In this document: piece after piece, positions 7,228 through 16,100 of the stretch | Layout: each line of letters begins with the position of its first letter | Position numbering within the stretch: the first letter of the stretch is position 1 | From: SYFY01 sp043719475 | Lineage (GTDB): Bacteria; Pseudomonadota; Gammaproteobacteria; Pseudomonadales; Azotimanducaceae | Length of the DNA stretch: 20,132 nt | Assembly (NCBI GenBank): GCA_043719475.1 | Contig: JAYSTS010000100.1 | Coordinates: 1 to 20,132 of the forward strand | Reading direction: 5' to 3' | The notes under the pieces: generated by a model | What the model saw: the letters and a program-made list of their open reading frames with translations, nothing else | Told to the model about the DNA's origin: nothing | Database searches by the model: none | Translations under genes and position numbers: made by a program

Positions 7228-7437
7228 ATGCCGGTGTTGAAACACCCACTGTCAGGCGCGACGTACACCCTGCGCAGCGATGGTTTGGTCGATGTCGAAA
7301 ACAATGGCCTCAAAGGCGTTTTTCATTACGACGGTCGGCATCATTCCGGCGACATCACCTTCGCTGATCCGCACATGCTTCTGTGGCTGGCGGGTCCACA
7401 ACTTCCTGAAGGTGGGCTGGTCAGGCGGAACCGCTGA
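7228..7437 (+). CDS. Small hypothetical protein (69 residues)
   Basis: A short open frame has a strong ribosome site, AGGAGAG, about six bases before ATG, and lies in the same direction as its neighbours, 72 bases after the crotonase and 65 before the Rieske gene. The sequence begins MPVLKHPLSGATYTLRSDG and contains VFHYDGRHHSGDITFADPHM, ending in an Arg-rich tail (GGLVRRNR). It has no signal peptide, membrane segment or cysteine. The centre holds several His and Asp residues (HYDGRHHSGD, FADPH) that might bind metal, but this is speculation. I do not recognise a family. Placement immediately before an oxygenase suggests an accessory role such as assembly or a small subunit, but it may be unrelated. 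Confidence 0.65.
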   Translation: MPVLKHPLSGATYTLRSDGLVDVENNGLKGVFHYDGRHHSGDITFADPHMLLWLAGPQLPEGGLVRRNR

Positions 7438-7502
7438 AGTCTTGACTCAGGTTTGCACGAATTCACCAGGAATATTCATCAGGAAAAATGAGAGGCATCA
7501 TC

Positions 7503-8837
7503 ATGGCCGAAGCTGAACAAATGAACTCTGCAGGGATCAGTTACCAGGACCTGATCGCTCAGGACGTGGTACCACCACCGCGAACGCTGACTCTCGAAAA
7601 TCGTTATGAGGGTGGGCCACTCACGGTGCCTGTCAGTCGCTACCGGGATCGTGCCTATCACGAGCAGGAAATGCGCGACCTGTGGCCGAAGGTCTGGCAG
7701 ATGGCCTGTCGCCTGGAAGAAATTCCGGCCGTTGGTGATTACATCATCTATGACATCGGTAAATTTTCGATCCTGGTCGTCAATACCAGTGACGGCATCA
7801 TGGCGCACCACAACGTGTGCCGACATCGCGGACGCCGGCTCTGCGACCACCCGGGACATGCATCCAATTTCATCTGTCCCTTCCATGGTTTTGCCTTCAA
7901 TCTCGATGGTTCCATCCGGAACATCACCTCCGAGTGGGATTTTCCTCAGGTCCAGCGCAAGGAACTTGGGCTCACGCCGGTTCGCGCGGAGACCTGGGGA
8001 GGCTGGGTCTTCATCAACATGGACATGAACGCGGAACCGTTGATGCAGTTCCTTGGCGACATGCCAGAGCACTTTGCGGTCTGGGAGCCGGAGAATCGCT
8101 ACATCCAGGCGCATGTTGCCAAGGTGATGGCCTGCAACTGGAAGCTCTGTCAGGAAGCGTTCATGGAAGCTTTCCATGTCATCACCACGCATCCACAGAT
8201 TCTGATGGGTATCGGTGACGAAAACACTCAATACGATGTATGGGGCAACATGTCACGGGCCATTACGCCCAATGGTACCCCCAGTCCGCATCTGCGCTTC
8301 ACGCCCACTGAACAGGAACTGTTCGATTCCGTGACGATGAAATTCGAAGATCGCGATGGTCCGACGATTCCTGCTGGCATGCGCGCACGGGCGGCGCTGG
8401 CGGAAGCTTCGCGCCAGGCACTCAAGCCCATTGTTGGCAATCGACCCGTCGCCGACTCGGAAGTATCCGACAGCGTCTACTACACGATGTTCCCGAACTT
8501 TCATCCATGGGGTGGATTCAATCGCATCGTGTATCGATTCCGGCCTTATGGCGATCACCACGACAAGTCGATCATGGAGTGTTACTACCTGTCGCCGTTC
8601 GCAGGTGAGCGTCCTGAGCCGGCGCCGGTGCACTGGCTGAACGAAGCAGACGACTGGTCCATGGCCGTTGAACTCGGCGCGCTCGCCAAGGTGTTCCAGC
8701 AGGATTCGTTCAACCTGCCGAAAGTGCAGACCGGTCTGGAAGCTGCACAGTTCACTGAAGTAGTGTTGGCGCGTTACCAGGAATCCAAGGTACGCCACTT
8801 TCACGAACTCTATGCCCGTTGGCTAAAGCTGGACTGA
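7503..8837 (+). CDS. Rieske non-heme iron oxygenase, alpha (catalytic) subunit
   Basis: The 444-residue protein is an aromatic-ring-hydroxylating-type oxygenase alpha subunit that would use O2 and two electrons to hydroxylate an unknown substrate in the cytoplasm. The Rieske cluster ligands are clear: CRH (Cys106, His108) and CPFH (Cys125, His128). The mononuclear iron site follows in NWKLCQEAFMEAFHVITTHP with His225 and His230. Three residues before His225, where a bridging Asp is usual, there is Glu222; Glu also occurs there in quaternary-amine oxygenases such as carnitine monooxygenase. No beta subunit, ferredoxin or reductase gene is in the window, so it is probably a homo-oligomer using distant electron partners. 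I prefer the ATG at 7503, with GAGAGG seven bases upstream, over the ATG at 7488. The SDR gene begins one base after its stop. Confidence 0.93.
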   Translation: MAEAEQMNSAGISYQDLIAQDVVPPPRTLTLENRYEGGPLTVPVSRYRDRAYHEQEMRDLWPKVWQMACRLEEIPAVGDYIIYDIGKFSILVVNTSDGIMAHHNVCRHRGRRLCDHPGHASNFICPFHGFAFNLDGSIRNITSEWDFPQVQRKELGLTPVRAETWGGWVFINMDMNAEPLMQFLGDMPEHFAVWEPENRYIQAHVAKVMACNWKLCQEAFMEAFHVITTHPQILMGIGDENTQYDVWGNMSRAITPNGTPSPHLRFTPTEQELFDSVTMKFEDRDGPTIPAGMRARAALAEASRQALKPIVGNRPVADSEVSDSVYYTMFPNFHPWGGFNRIVYRFRPYGDHHDKSIMECYYLSPFAGERPEPAPVHWLNEADDWSMAVELGALAKVFQQDSFNLPKVQTGLEAAQFTEVVLARYQESKVRHFHELYARWLKLD

Positions 8838-8838
8838 C

Positions 8839-9822
8839 ATGAAGAATTTCTCGGGAAAAATCGCTGTAGTTACTGGTGGTGGCACCGGTATGGGGCGAGA
8901 GCTCGTGTGCGCTCTGGCGGCGGCAGGGTGTCACGTGGCGATGTGTGATGTATCCGCGGCCAATATGGCTGAGACACAATCCATGGCCTTGGCCGCCGCG
9001 CCGGATGGCGTGCGTGTGAGCACGTTTGTTTGCGACGTTGCCATCGAAGCCGAAATGCTCGCCTTCCGGGATGCAGTTCGCGATGCACACGACACGAACC
9101 ATATCAACCTGTTGTTCAACAATGCAGGCATCGGCGGTGGTGGCAGCTTCCTCAACGGCGATCGAGTGGAGTGGGAGCGCACTTTCGCGGTGTGCTGGTA
9201 TGGCGTCTACTACGGCTGTCGGGCGTTTGTACCACTGGTGGTCGCGAGTGAAGAAGGCCACATCATCAACACCAGTTCCGTAAACGGCTTTTGGGCATCA
9301 CTCGGCGCCGGGATTGAGCACACGGCATATTCGGCGGCGAAGTTCGCTGTGAAGGGCTTCACCGAAGCCATCATGACCGATCTGAAAAAACATGCGCCTC
9401 ATGTGAGCGCATCAGTGGTGATGCCTGGACACATTGGAACGTCGATCGCGCTCAATACCTCCAAGGTGTTAGGTAAACACGGCGCTTTGGAAATGTCTGC
9501 GGAGGAGGTCGACGCCGCGAGGACCAGAATGGTGGCGATGGGTTTTCCGGTTGGCAATCTGCCCGATGATGCCATTCGTTCTGCCATGCACCAGCGAGCT
9601 GTCGACTTTCGTGACAAGGCGCCGACCACAGCGGCGCAGGCTGCGCAGATCATCCTTGATGGTGTTCGAGACGGTCGGTGGCGCATCCTGGTTGGCGAAG
9701 ACGCCGTTCGACTCGACCAGTTTGTGCGTGAAGATCCGGAGCAGGCGTATACCGACGAGTTCCTGAAGAAGGTCTGGGGGGCAGGGCATCTCCAGACGAT
9801 TACCCGTCCCAAGGACGAGTAG
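8839..9822 (+). CDS. Short-chain dehydrogenase/reductase (SDR)
   Basis: The 327-residue protein is a classical SDR that would oxidise an alcohol or reduce a carbonyl with NAD(P). The nucleotide-binding motif is TGGGTGMG (12-19), the structural NNAG motif is at 94-97, and the active site is Ser146 or Ser147 with Tyr164 and Lys168 in HTAYSAAKF. Asp37 at the end of the second strand (MCDVS) favours NAD over NADP. It is about 60-70 residues longer than minimal SDRs, with an extended C-terminal part after residue 250. The ATG lies one base after the Rieske stop, implying translational coupling, so the likely role is oxidation of the product of the Rieske step (inference). The symporter gene follows after four bases. 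Confidence 0.93.
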   Translation: MKNFSGKIAVVTGGGTGMGRELVCALAAAGCHVAMCDVSAANMAETQSMALAAAPDGVRVSTFVCDVAIEAEMLAFRDAVRDAHDTNHINLLFNNAGIGGGGSFLNGDRVEWERTFAVCWYGVYYGCRAFVPLVVASEEGHIINTSSVNGFWASLGAGIEHTAYSAAKFAVKGFTEAIMTDLKKHAPHVSASVVMPGHIGTSIALNTSKVLGKHGALEMSAEEVDAARTRMVAMGFPVGNLPDDAIRSAMHQRAVDFRDKAPTTAAQAAQIILDGVRDGRWRILVGEDAVRLDQFVREDPEQAYTDEFLKKVWGAGHLQTITRPKDE

Positions 9823-9826
9823 TCGG

Positions 9827-11185
9827 TTGTCGGCAGGCGCGCAGTTCGGGTCGCGATTTGGTTTTCTTATGGCGGCGACCGGATTTTCGGTCGGACTGGG
9901 AAACATCTGGCGATTCCCCTATCTGACCGGTGAAAACGGGGGCGGTGCCTTTGTCCTCATCTACATTGGCTGCGCGTTGTTGATTGCCGTACCCATCCTC
10001 ATCGCCGAGATTGTGATCGGTCGGCAGGGAGGGGGTAGTCCACCTTTCGCGCTGGCCCATCTCGCAGGTAGCCATGGGCGGAGCCGTTCCTGGGCACTGC
10101 TTGGTCACCTGAACCTGCTGGCTGCTCTGCTGATCTGTTTCCTCTACACCGTGGTAACCGGGTGGGTCCTGGCCTACCTGGTGCAAGCGTTGACCTCAGG
10201 CTTTGCGGGCTTTGGGGCCTTGGCGGCGGAGGCCGAGTTTGAATCGCTGCAATCGGATCCTGGTGCGCTGCTGTTTTGGGCGACACTGGCGCTGGTACTG
10301 AGTCTTGCGGTGATCTGGTTCGGTGTCCAACAAGGTATCGAACGCACCGCCAAGTTCATGATGCCATCGTTGCTGGTCATGCTCGTTGGCCTCGTGATCT
10401 ACAACATGCTGAAAGGGACTGGATTCTCGCAGGCCGTTGCGTATCTATTCGTCCCGGATTTTTCCAAGGTTTCAGGTCAGACTTTCCTCGCTGCCATCAG
10501 CCAGGCGTTTTTTTCCATTGGCGTCGGGATGGCGGCGATGATGACGTTTGGTGCGTATCTGCCGCGTGATGTGCCGGTGGTGACCTATGCCATCGTGATT
10601 GCAGTCATCGACACCTCGGTAGCCATTCTGGCTGGCCTGGTGGTATTTCCCATGGTCTTTGCGCAAGGCATGGATGCTGCAGGTGTGGCTGCTACAGGTG
10701 GTGCTGGTCTCATTTTCCAGACGCTGACGGTTGTCTTTGCGCAGATGGAAGGAGGACAGGTGGTGGCTGTTGTCCTGTTTACCTTGTTGGCTTTCGCTGC
10801 CATCACTTCACTGCTGGGTTTGCTTGAGGCACTGGTGGCGTGGGCGATGGATCGATTCAAATGGGGACGACATCGTTCCGTACTGAGTGTTGGTGGAATC
10901 GTGTGGGTTGGCAGTGTGCTCGGCGCGCTGTCGTTCAGTTCATGGGCAGACGTCCACGTGTTCGGCATGACACTGGATGCCTTCTTGGACTTCCTGACAA
11001 ACCAGATCATGTTGCCGGTTGGTGGTCTGCTGATCGCGGTATTTGTAGGCTGGATGCTTCCGCGGGCGGTTGTGGACGCTGCAATCGGTACCCAGTCCCA
11101 GGTTTTTTCGCTCTGGATAGTGCTGATTCGTTATTTCATGCCGCCCATCGTCTTCGCCATTCTCCTGTTCGGGTTGCTGAGCTGA
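9827..11185 (+). CDS. Sodium-dependent symporter, NSS/SNF family (LeuT-like)
   Basis: The 452-residue membrane protein carries the hallmark of the neurotransmitter:sodium symporter family in its first segment: GFSVGLGNIWRFPYLTGENG followed by GGAF. This matches the unwound TM1 and the sodium-site Asn of LeuT (here in GLGN). Hydrophobic segments continue to the end; I estimate eleven or twelve. The family imports amino acids, amines or related zwitterions with Na+ across the inner membrane. Translation seems to start at TTG (9827), four bases after the SDR stop, because the N-terminal residues before the next Met are needed for the conserved TM1. No strong ribosome site precedes it, consistent with coupling to the SDR. 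Its position suggests it imports the pathway substrate, but a housekeeping amino-acid role is possible. Confidence 0.9.
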   Translation: MSAGAQFGSRFGFLMAATGFSVGLGNIWRFPYLTGENGGGAFVLIYIGCALLIAVPILIAEIVIGRQGGGSPPFALAHLAGSHGRSRSWALLGHLNLLAALLICFLYTVVTGWVLAYLVQALTSGFAGFGALAAEAEFESLQSDPGALLFWATLALVLSLAVIWFGVQQGIERTAKFMMPSLLVMLVGLVIYNMLKGTGFSQAVAYLFVPDFSKVSGQTFLAAISQAFFSIGVGMAAMMTFGAYLPRDVPVVTYAIVIAVIDTSVAILAGLVVFPMVFAQGMDAAGVAATGGAGLIFQTLTVVFAQMEGGQVVAVVLFTLLAFAAITSLLGLLEALVAWAMDRFKWGRHRSVLSVGGIVWVGSVLGALSFSSWADVHVFGMTLDAFLDFLTNQIMLPVGGLLIAVFVGWMLPRAVVDAAIGTQSQVFSLWIVLIRYFMPPIVFAILLFGLLS

Positions 11186-11204
11186 CAGGCTCCTAATCAT
11201 GACA

Positions 11205-12668
11205 TCAGTGTGTATCGTGAGCCCAGCGCAGGAAAGCGTTCTGCAGCAGATTGCCGGGGCCAAGGTGAGCATTGCGATTGTTGATCAACATCACGACGAA
11301 CAATCGTTGGCCTGATTTTGCCGTGACGTATCCGGCGATCGCCGACACGTGGTCAAGTCTGCCGGTCTTTACGTGCATGCGGCCGGCGCCAGCACTGCCG
11401 TTCAATCTTGATCGCATGGTCCCATCCATTCCGACCAGTGCCAGTGATGACACAAACTCTGGCATGTAGGCACTGTCCCATGCCGCCTTGAGAATTCCAG
11501 CCATCTGGCGTGCGCTGATCCGGCTGTCGCGCGACAGACCGGCGCTGTTGGCGATCACTAACCCGGAAGTATCGATACCATGTTCCTGCAGAATTTCCAG
11601 GATGGCCTGCTGTCCCTTGGCCGGAGTAGCGGGCGGGCCGAAGCGTTCTGCACCCAGCGTCATTTCGACCTGCCGGGTCATCACATTGTTGGAAAATTTG
11701 TTGATGAGCCGAATCAGGTCACCCATGGAGCGGGATCGGTGTTCATAGACTGGACGTTTGGCGCTCGGTGGCAGAACGCCGGTGCGCATCTTGCCGTGGA
11801 GCTCGCCCCCGAGTTGTTGCCAATACAACTTGAACAGTCCAAAGGCGTAACTTTCTGGCCGGAGAACGGTTCGAGTGAACTCGAACTGGCGACAGGCCAG
11901 TGGAAACTGGCCTGAGAACGCGGCCTCATTTCTTCGTGGCAGGTTTTTTACGGCAAAAGCGACACCCAGTTGATACCCACCACATCGACCGGCATTGGGT
12001 GCAAGGCTGTTGATAAGTTTCAGGTTGGGTAGCGGCGGCTCGGCGCGTGTACCTACCTTGCCGTCTGCCTGGGCCTGAACACGAAACAGCACGGAATTGA
12101 AGTTCACCAGCAGGGCGCTTGGCACCAGGTTGTAGGGTCGATCAGGTTGATGGTCGAAGGCGCCCGGATCCTCTGGTGGGAGATCGAAAAAGCTTGTATC
12201 GATCACCACATCTCCGTCGATGCGGCGTATCCCTTTTGTGCGCAGTGCCGACAGGATCTTCCAGTACTCTTCGAGCACGAGATAAGGATCACCACCACCG
12301 CGCAGCCAGAGATCCTTGACGATTCCGCCAGGTGCCATGGGTGCCAGCAGATGAACCCGCGTGCTCCAGGTGTAGGTGGGACCGAGCGCATTCAGTGCTG
12401 AAAAGGTGGTGGCGAGTTTCATCGTCGATGCCGGGTTGCGCGGGACGTCGGCGTTAACCGCAATCATTGGCAACGGATCGCCGATTTTCTGGATCCACGC
12501 ACTGATCGATGACTCGGGTACACCTTGCGCGCGAGCGATCTGCAATACCGGTGCAGGTAGTGCTGCCGGGATCGCGGGTGCTGTCGTCGCGGCCACAACG
12601 CGTGTAAACGGGGCGAAAAGAAAGCTGGACAGCAGCAGGGCAGACAACAACGGGGAACGCGACAACAT
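11205..12668 (-). CDS. dacB: D-alanyl-D-alanine carboxypeptidase/endopeptidase, PBP4 type (S13 family)
   Basis: The protein has 487 residues from the ATG at 12668; an in-frame GTG at 12680 would add four residues and neither start has a good ribosome site. A signal peptide (LLSALLLSSFLFAPF, cleavage near residue 27) sends it to the periplasm. The three active-site motifs of the S13 family are present: STMK (81-84) with Ser81 as nucleophile, SNN (326-328) and KTG (434-436). The long insert between the first and second motif, typical of PBP4, is also present. It should cleave terminal D-Ala or cross-bridges of peptidoglycan. It is convergent with the symporter gene, whose stop is only 19 bases away, and is unlikely to belong to the catabolic locus. 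Family assignment is strong; orthology to E. coli dacB is assumed by motif order. Confidence 0.9.
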   Translation of the reverse strand: MLSRSPLLSALLLSSFLFAPFTRVVAATTAPAIPAALPAPVLQIARAQGVPESSISAWIQKIGDPLPMIAVNADVPRNPASTMKLATTFSALNALGPTYTWSTRVHLLAPMAPGGIVKDLWLRGGGDPYLVLEEYWKILSALRTKGIRRIDGDVVIDTSFFDLPPEDPGAFDHQPDRPYNLVPSALLVNFNSVLFRVQAQADGKVGTRAEPPLPNLKLINSLAPNAGRCGGYQLGVAFAVKNLPRRNEAAFSGQFPLACRQFEFTRTVLRPESYAFGLFKLYWQQLGGELHGKMRTGVLPPSAKRPVYEHRSRSMGDLIRLINKFSNNVMTRQVEMTLGAERFGPPATPAKGQQAILEILQEHGIDTSGLVIANSAGLSRDSRISARQMAGILKAAWDSAYMPEFVSSLALVGMDGTMRSRLNGSAGAGRMHVKTGRLDHVSAIAGYVTAKSGQRLFVVMLINNRNAHLGPGNLLQNAFLRWAHDTH

Positions 12669-12724
12669 GACTCCATGCACGTGATCTCAGCCGTAAGGGT
12701 AAAGGGAATGGAGGATTTGTAAAA

Positions 12725-12750
12725 GGAAGGTCTGATTTTTCAGACCTTCC
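12725..12750 (-). terminator. Perfect hairpin with short U-tract on the minus strand, upstream of dacB
   Basis: GGAAGGTCTGA (12725-12735) and TCAGACCTTCC (12740-12750) form a perfect 11-bp stem with a four-base loop. Read on the minus strand, the stem is followed by TTTT, as in a weak intrinsic terminator; on the plus strand no T-run follows. It stands about 57 bases before the dacB ATG, so it would end a transcript coming from 12840 or beyond, or act as a 5' leader structure for dacB. Function is inferred only from shape. Confidence 0.5.
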
Positions 12751-12801
12751 ATGGTGCTGCAGGGATCCACCACCATTTTTCATGCGTGAAACGCAGGGCA
12801 T

Positions 12802-12822
12802 CTTTGCAAACGCTTTGCAAAG
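12802..12822. promoter_or_regulatory. Spaced CTTTGCAAA repeat upstream of dacB
   Basis: CTTTGCAAA occurs at 12802-12810 and again at 12813-12821 (palindromic as CTTTGCAAAG to 12822). The two boxes are 11 bases apart start to start, about one turn of the helix. Such an arrangement is typical of a dimeric regulator binding tandem sites, but no known regulator was matched. Confidence 0.4.
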
Positions 12823-12861
12823 AAGGGGCTTATTCACCTCAAATCGACAAAAATTTTAGCC

Positions 12862-12940
12862 ACCGAAAATGCTGCGCAGGGGTATTAAGAGCTTCGGAAC
12901 GAACGTAAGGTCACAACCAATGAAGTTGGCAGATTCAGTC
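12862..12940. repeat. Dispersed repeat, copy A
   Basis: This 79-base stretch matches the last 118 bases of the window (copy B) in two blocks: ACCGAAAATGCTGCGCAGGG onward to about 12902, and CGTAAGGTCACAACC to GGCAGATTCAGTC. By eye four of about 41 and five of about 38 positions differ. Copy B has about 39 extra bases between the blocks. On the plus strand both copies contain TAAGG then an ATG about eight bases later, opening MKLADSV here and MSLADSV in copy B. The frame here runs on into REP repeats to 13072, so a genuine protein is doubtful. Confidence 0.75.
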
Positions 12941-12964
12941 ATGAGACGTCGAGTAAAAGCGCGC

Positions 12965-13130
12965 TGTGGGAGCGATCTCCCGATCGCGAACTCCATCGCG
13001 GTCAGGAGACCGCACAGACACTCTCGATGCCGATGCCTGTGGGAGCGATCTCCTGATCGCGATCTTCGATGATCCCAACAATCGCGGTCTGTCCAGACCG
13101 CTCCCAGTGTGCCCGGGAGATCGCTCCTGC
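12965..13130. repeat. REP-like palindromic repeat cluster 3
   Basis: At least four copies of the family seen at 493-640 and 1737-1838 are present: 12965-12989 (plus), 12995-13015 (minus), 13038-13062 (plus) and 13080-13107 (minus), with a partial copy at 13111-13130. Plus and minus copies alternate, making inverted pairs. The head here is TGTGGGAGC rather than TGTAGGAGC. The stem of the copy at 13080-13107 has changed on both sides (GCGGTCT with AGACCGC), keeping its pairing. The cluster follows the stop of the RND pump gene (13199, minus strand), where it could stabilise or end that mRNA. Confidence 0.85.
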
Positions 13131-13198
13131 AGCTTTACCAATTATTGTCGAATCAAGGTTAAACAAGGCGTTTTTTCTTCGACCAAGAGGTCAGCGAT

Positions 13199-16100
13199 CT
13201 ATTTTGGAATCTTGCGCCCCAGCGCGATGCGGTAGAACACAGGAACTGCGAGCAGAGTCAACAAGGTTCCAAAGGTCAGTCCGCCCATGATGGCGACCGC
13301 CATCTCCTTGAAGAATGCATCGGTCAGCAGTGGGGCCATGCCGGCGATCGTCGTCCCCGACGCCAGCATCACCGGCCGCAGTCGACTGAGGCAGGCGGTG
13401 GTTATCGACTGTAGAGAGAGGCCATCGTCAAGGATGCGCTTGTCCATCTCGTCAACGAGCACGATGCAATTCTTGATGAGCATTCCCGACAGGCTGAGGA
13501 ATCCGAGGAAGGCGGGAAAGGTGAAGGTCAGATTGGTGGTTATGAGCGCGAGAACCACGCCGCAGATGATCATTGGCACGGTCAACCAGATCACGATAGC
13601 CTGGCGGAGTCGACCGAACATGAGGATGGTAATCAGCAACATGATGCCAAACGTCATGGGAATCTTCTGGATCAGCAGGCGATTGGCGTCTTCACTGCCT
13701 TCGTATTCCCCACCCCATTCCAGACGAAATCCATGGGGCAAGGGGATGGCTTCAACTTCGGCACGAAGCGCATTGAACACGTAAGTTGCGTTCAGTCCAG
13801 GTGGAGGGTTGGCGAGTACGTTGATGGTTCGTATTCGATCACGCCGCCAGATCAGATCATCGCTCGCGCGTACTTCAAATTTTTGCACCACCTGCGACAT
13901 GGGTACAAACTGATGTTGAGTTGTGCTCCAGACTAGGCGCTCGCCGAGCTTCCTGATATCACCTCGCTCCCGGAGCGGCGCGCGTGCGACGATGGGCACC
14001 AGCTTTTCATTGTCTCTGTACAAGCCAATGGACACACCCGATGTGGCGTATGCCAGGGTGGAATAGACGTCCTGGCGCGAAATACCGGAGCGTCTGGCCT
14101 GCACGGTGTCGAAATCCGGCACCAGGTCGAGGGTGGCTTGTCGCCAGTTGATCTTGCGATCAATGAGATCGTGTTTCAGGTAGACCGCCAAGGTCTCGTT
14201 GGCTAATCGTCGCAGCACGGCTGGATCGTCCCCGGCGAATCGCGCTTCGATCTTCGAATTCCCGCTGGGTGAGAACTCCATGCGATAGAACTGTATGTCT
14301 GCGGGAGTTGCCGCCGCAGCAAACACCGCGCTCAATCGAAGCATGATGACAGGCATCTGTGTGACATCACCAACGCGGACGACCAGTTGTGTATAAGCCG
14401 GGTTTGGCTGCTCTGGGCGAAAGGTCGCTGTGAAACGAGACGCACCTCGACCAATGAAACTGCTGACAGCGGTGACTCCGGAGTCTGCCAGGATACTTTT
14501 TTCCATGTCTGCAATGAGGCTTTGTGTGGTCAGGATGTCGGCACCTTGTGGCAGTTGCACGTCGACGTAGAACAAAGGTGTGTTTGTGGTCGGGAAAAAA
14601 CCAGGCTTCATGAATTGGGCCGCCCACAGACAGGCCAGGGTAATGCCGACGATAATGAACGTCGTAGTCCAGGCTCGACGCAGTCCAAGCCCGAGCAGCC
14701 AGCGGTAAGGTGTATAGCTCCAGCCCTGGTAAATCGAATCTTCGGCAACGCCGTCCACGTTGGCCGTCTTGTCGACGAGCAAGTACTTGCCCAGCAGCGG
14801 CACCACGGTGATGGCTAGAATCCAGCTCAGGAACAAGGATATCGCCACCACCTGGAATAAAGAGCGAAGGAAATAGCCTGAGTTGTCGTCGGACAATCCA
14901 ATCGGTGCAAAGGCAATGATGCCGATCAGCGTTGCGCCTAACAGCGGGAACTGGGTGCGGTGTACCGACTGCGCTGCAGCGTCGGCAGGGCTGCGACCCA
15001 CTGCAACCCCCACGACCATGCCTTCAGCGATGACGATGGCGTTGTCGACCAGCATACCCATGGCGATCATCAGTGCGCCCAGCGAGATGCGTTGCAGTTC
15101 GATATTGCACAATGCCATGACCCACAACGTGCCCAGCACGGTGAACAACAGTACTGCACCCACGACGATGCCGGCCCGCCAACCCATGAAGATGAACAAG
15201 GCGGCAAACACCGTGAAAACGGAGGCAACGAGGTTGTAGAGGAAGGCTTCAATGGAATCCCGTACGGCAACGTGTTGCCGGTAAATCGGGATGATTTCCA
15301 TACCCAGCGGCAGGTTGGCAGCGAGCTCCTTGATCGCGACGTCGACACGATCACCAACTTCGACCACATTTTGTTCGGCCACTACCGAGACACCGATGGT
15401 GATGGCCGAAACCCCGTTGTGGCGAATGATGTGGAACTGCTCCTCCAGCGGTTGGCGGGAGATGTTCGCAATATCACCCAGACGGAATATTTCCGTGGAG
15501 CCGGGCTTGCCGATTCGCATGTCGGATACGGCTTCAACACTGTCGAAAGCGAGATCCGGTGCGATTCTCAGGCGTCGACCACCGTGTATCTCAGAGCCCG
15601 CAGCAACCACGCGGTTCTCCGCGCCTACACTGGCCAGGAGTGCATCGAGCGGCAGACCGAGACGCACCAGTCTTTCGTTCGCGATTTCGACAAACAGTCC
15701 TTCCCTTGGCTCACCCGCGGTGGCCACCTTGGCGACGCCGTCCAGCTGGGTCAGCGAATTGCTCATTTGCCGCGCGACGTCGGCGATCACGTCGGGCGCG
15801 TAACCTTCAATCGTGACCGCGTAGAGCATTCCATACACATCGCCGAAGTCATCTTCGACATAGGGCGTACCCGCGCCAGGTGGTAAGCGAGCTGCTGCTT
15901 CAGCAACGCGTCGACGAACCTCATCCCAGATCTGGCGAATCTCCGCACCACTGATCGACTCAATGATTTCGATCTGGATCTCGGAGCGTCCCGGGACTGA
16001 CTTCGACACCAGATGATCGAGGTAGGGCAACTCCTGCAACGAAGCTTCGATGGCATCGGTGATTTCCTGTTCGACTTCTACTGCCGAAGCACCGGGGTAA

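Noticed and set aside
12454..12837. 127-residue minus-strand frame overlapping the dacB start
   Set aside because: It runs through the hairpin and out of frame into dacB; the GTG start has no clear ribosome site. A short leader peptide at its beginning cannot be excluded.
12919..13072. 51-residue plus-strand ORF starting MKLADSV
   Set aside because: It has a fair ribosome site but most of it is translated REP repeat sequence; treated as part of the dispersed repeat rather than a gene.
12965..13130. Possible CRISPR array
   Set aside because: Repeats alternate in orientation and have irregular short gaps; this is the REP pattern, and no cas gene is present.
14960..15886. 308-residue plus-strand frame inside the RND pump gene
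   Set aside because: Fully antisense to conserved RND domains; translation rich in His, Gln and Asp without recognisable motifs.
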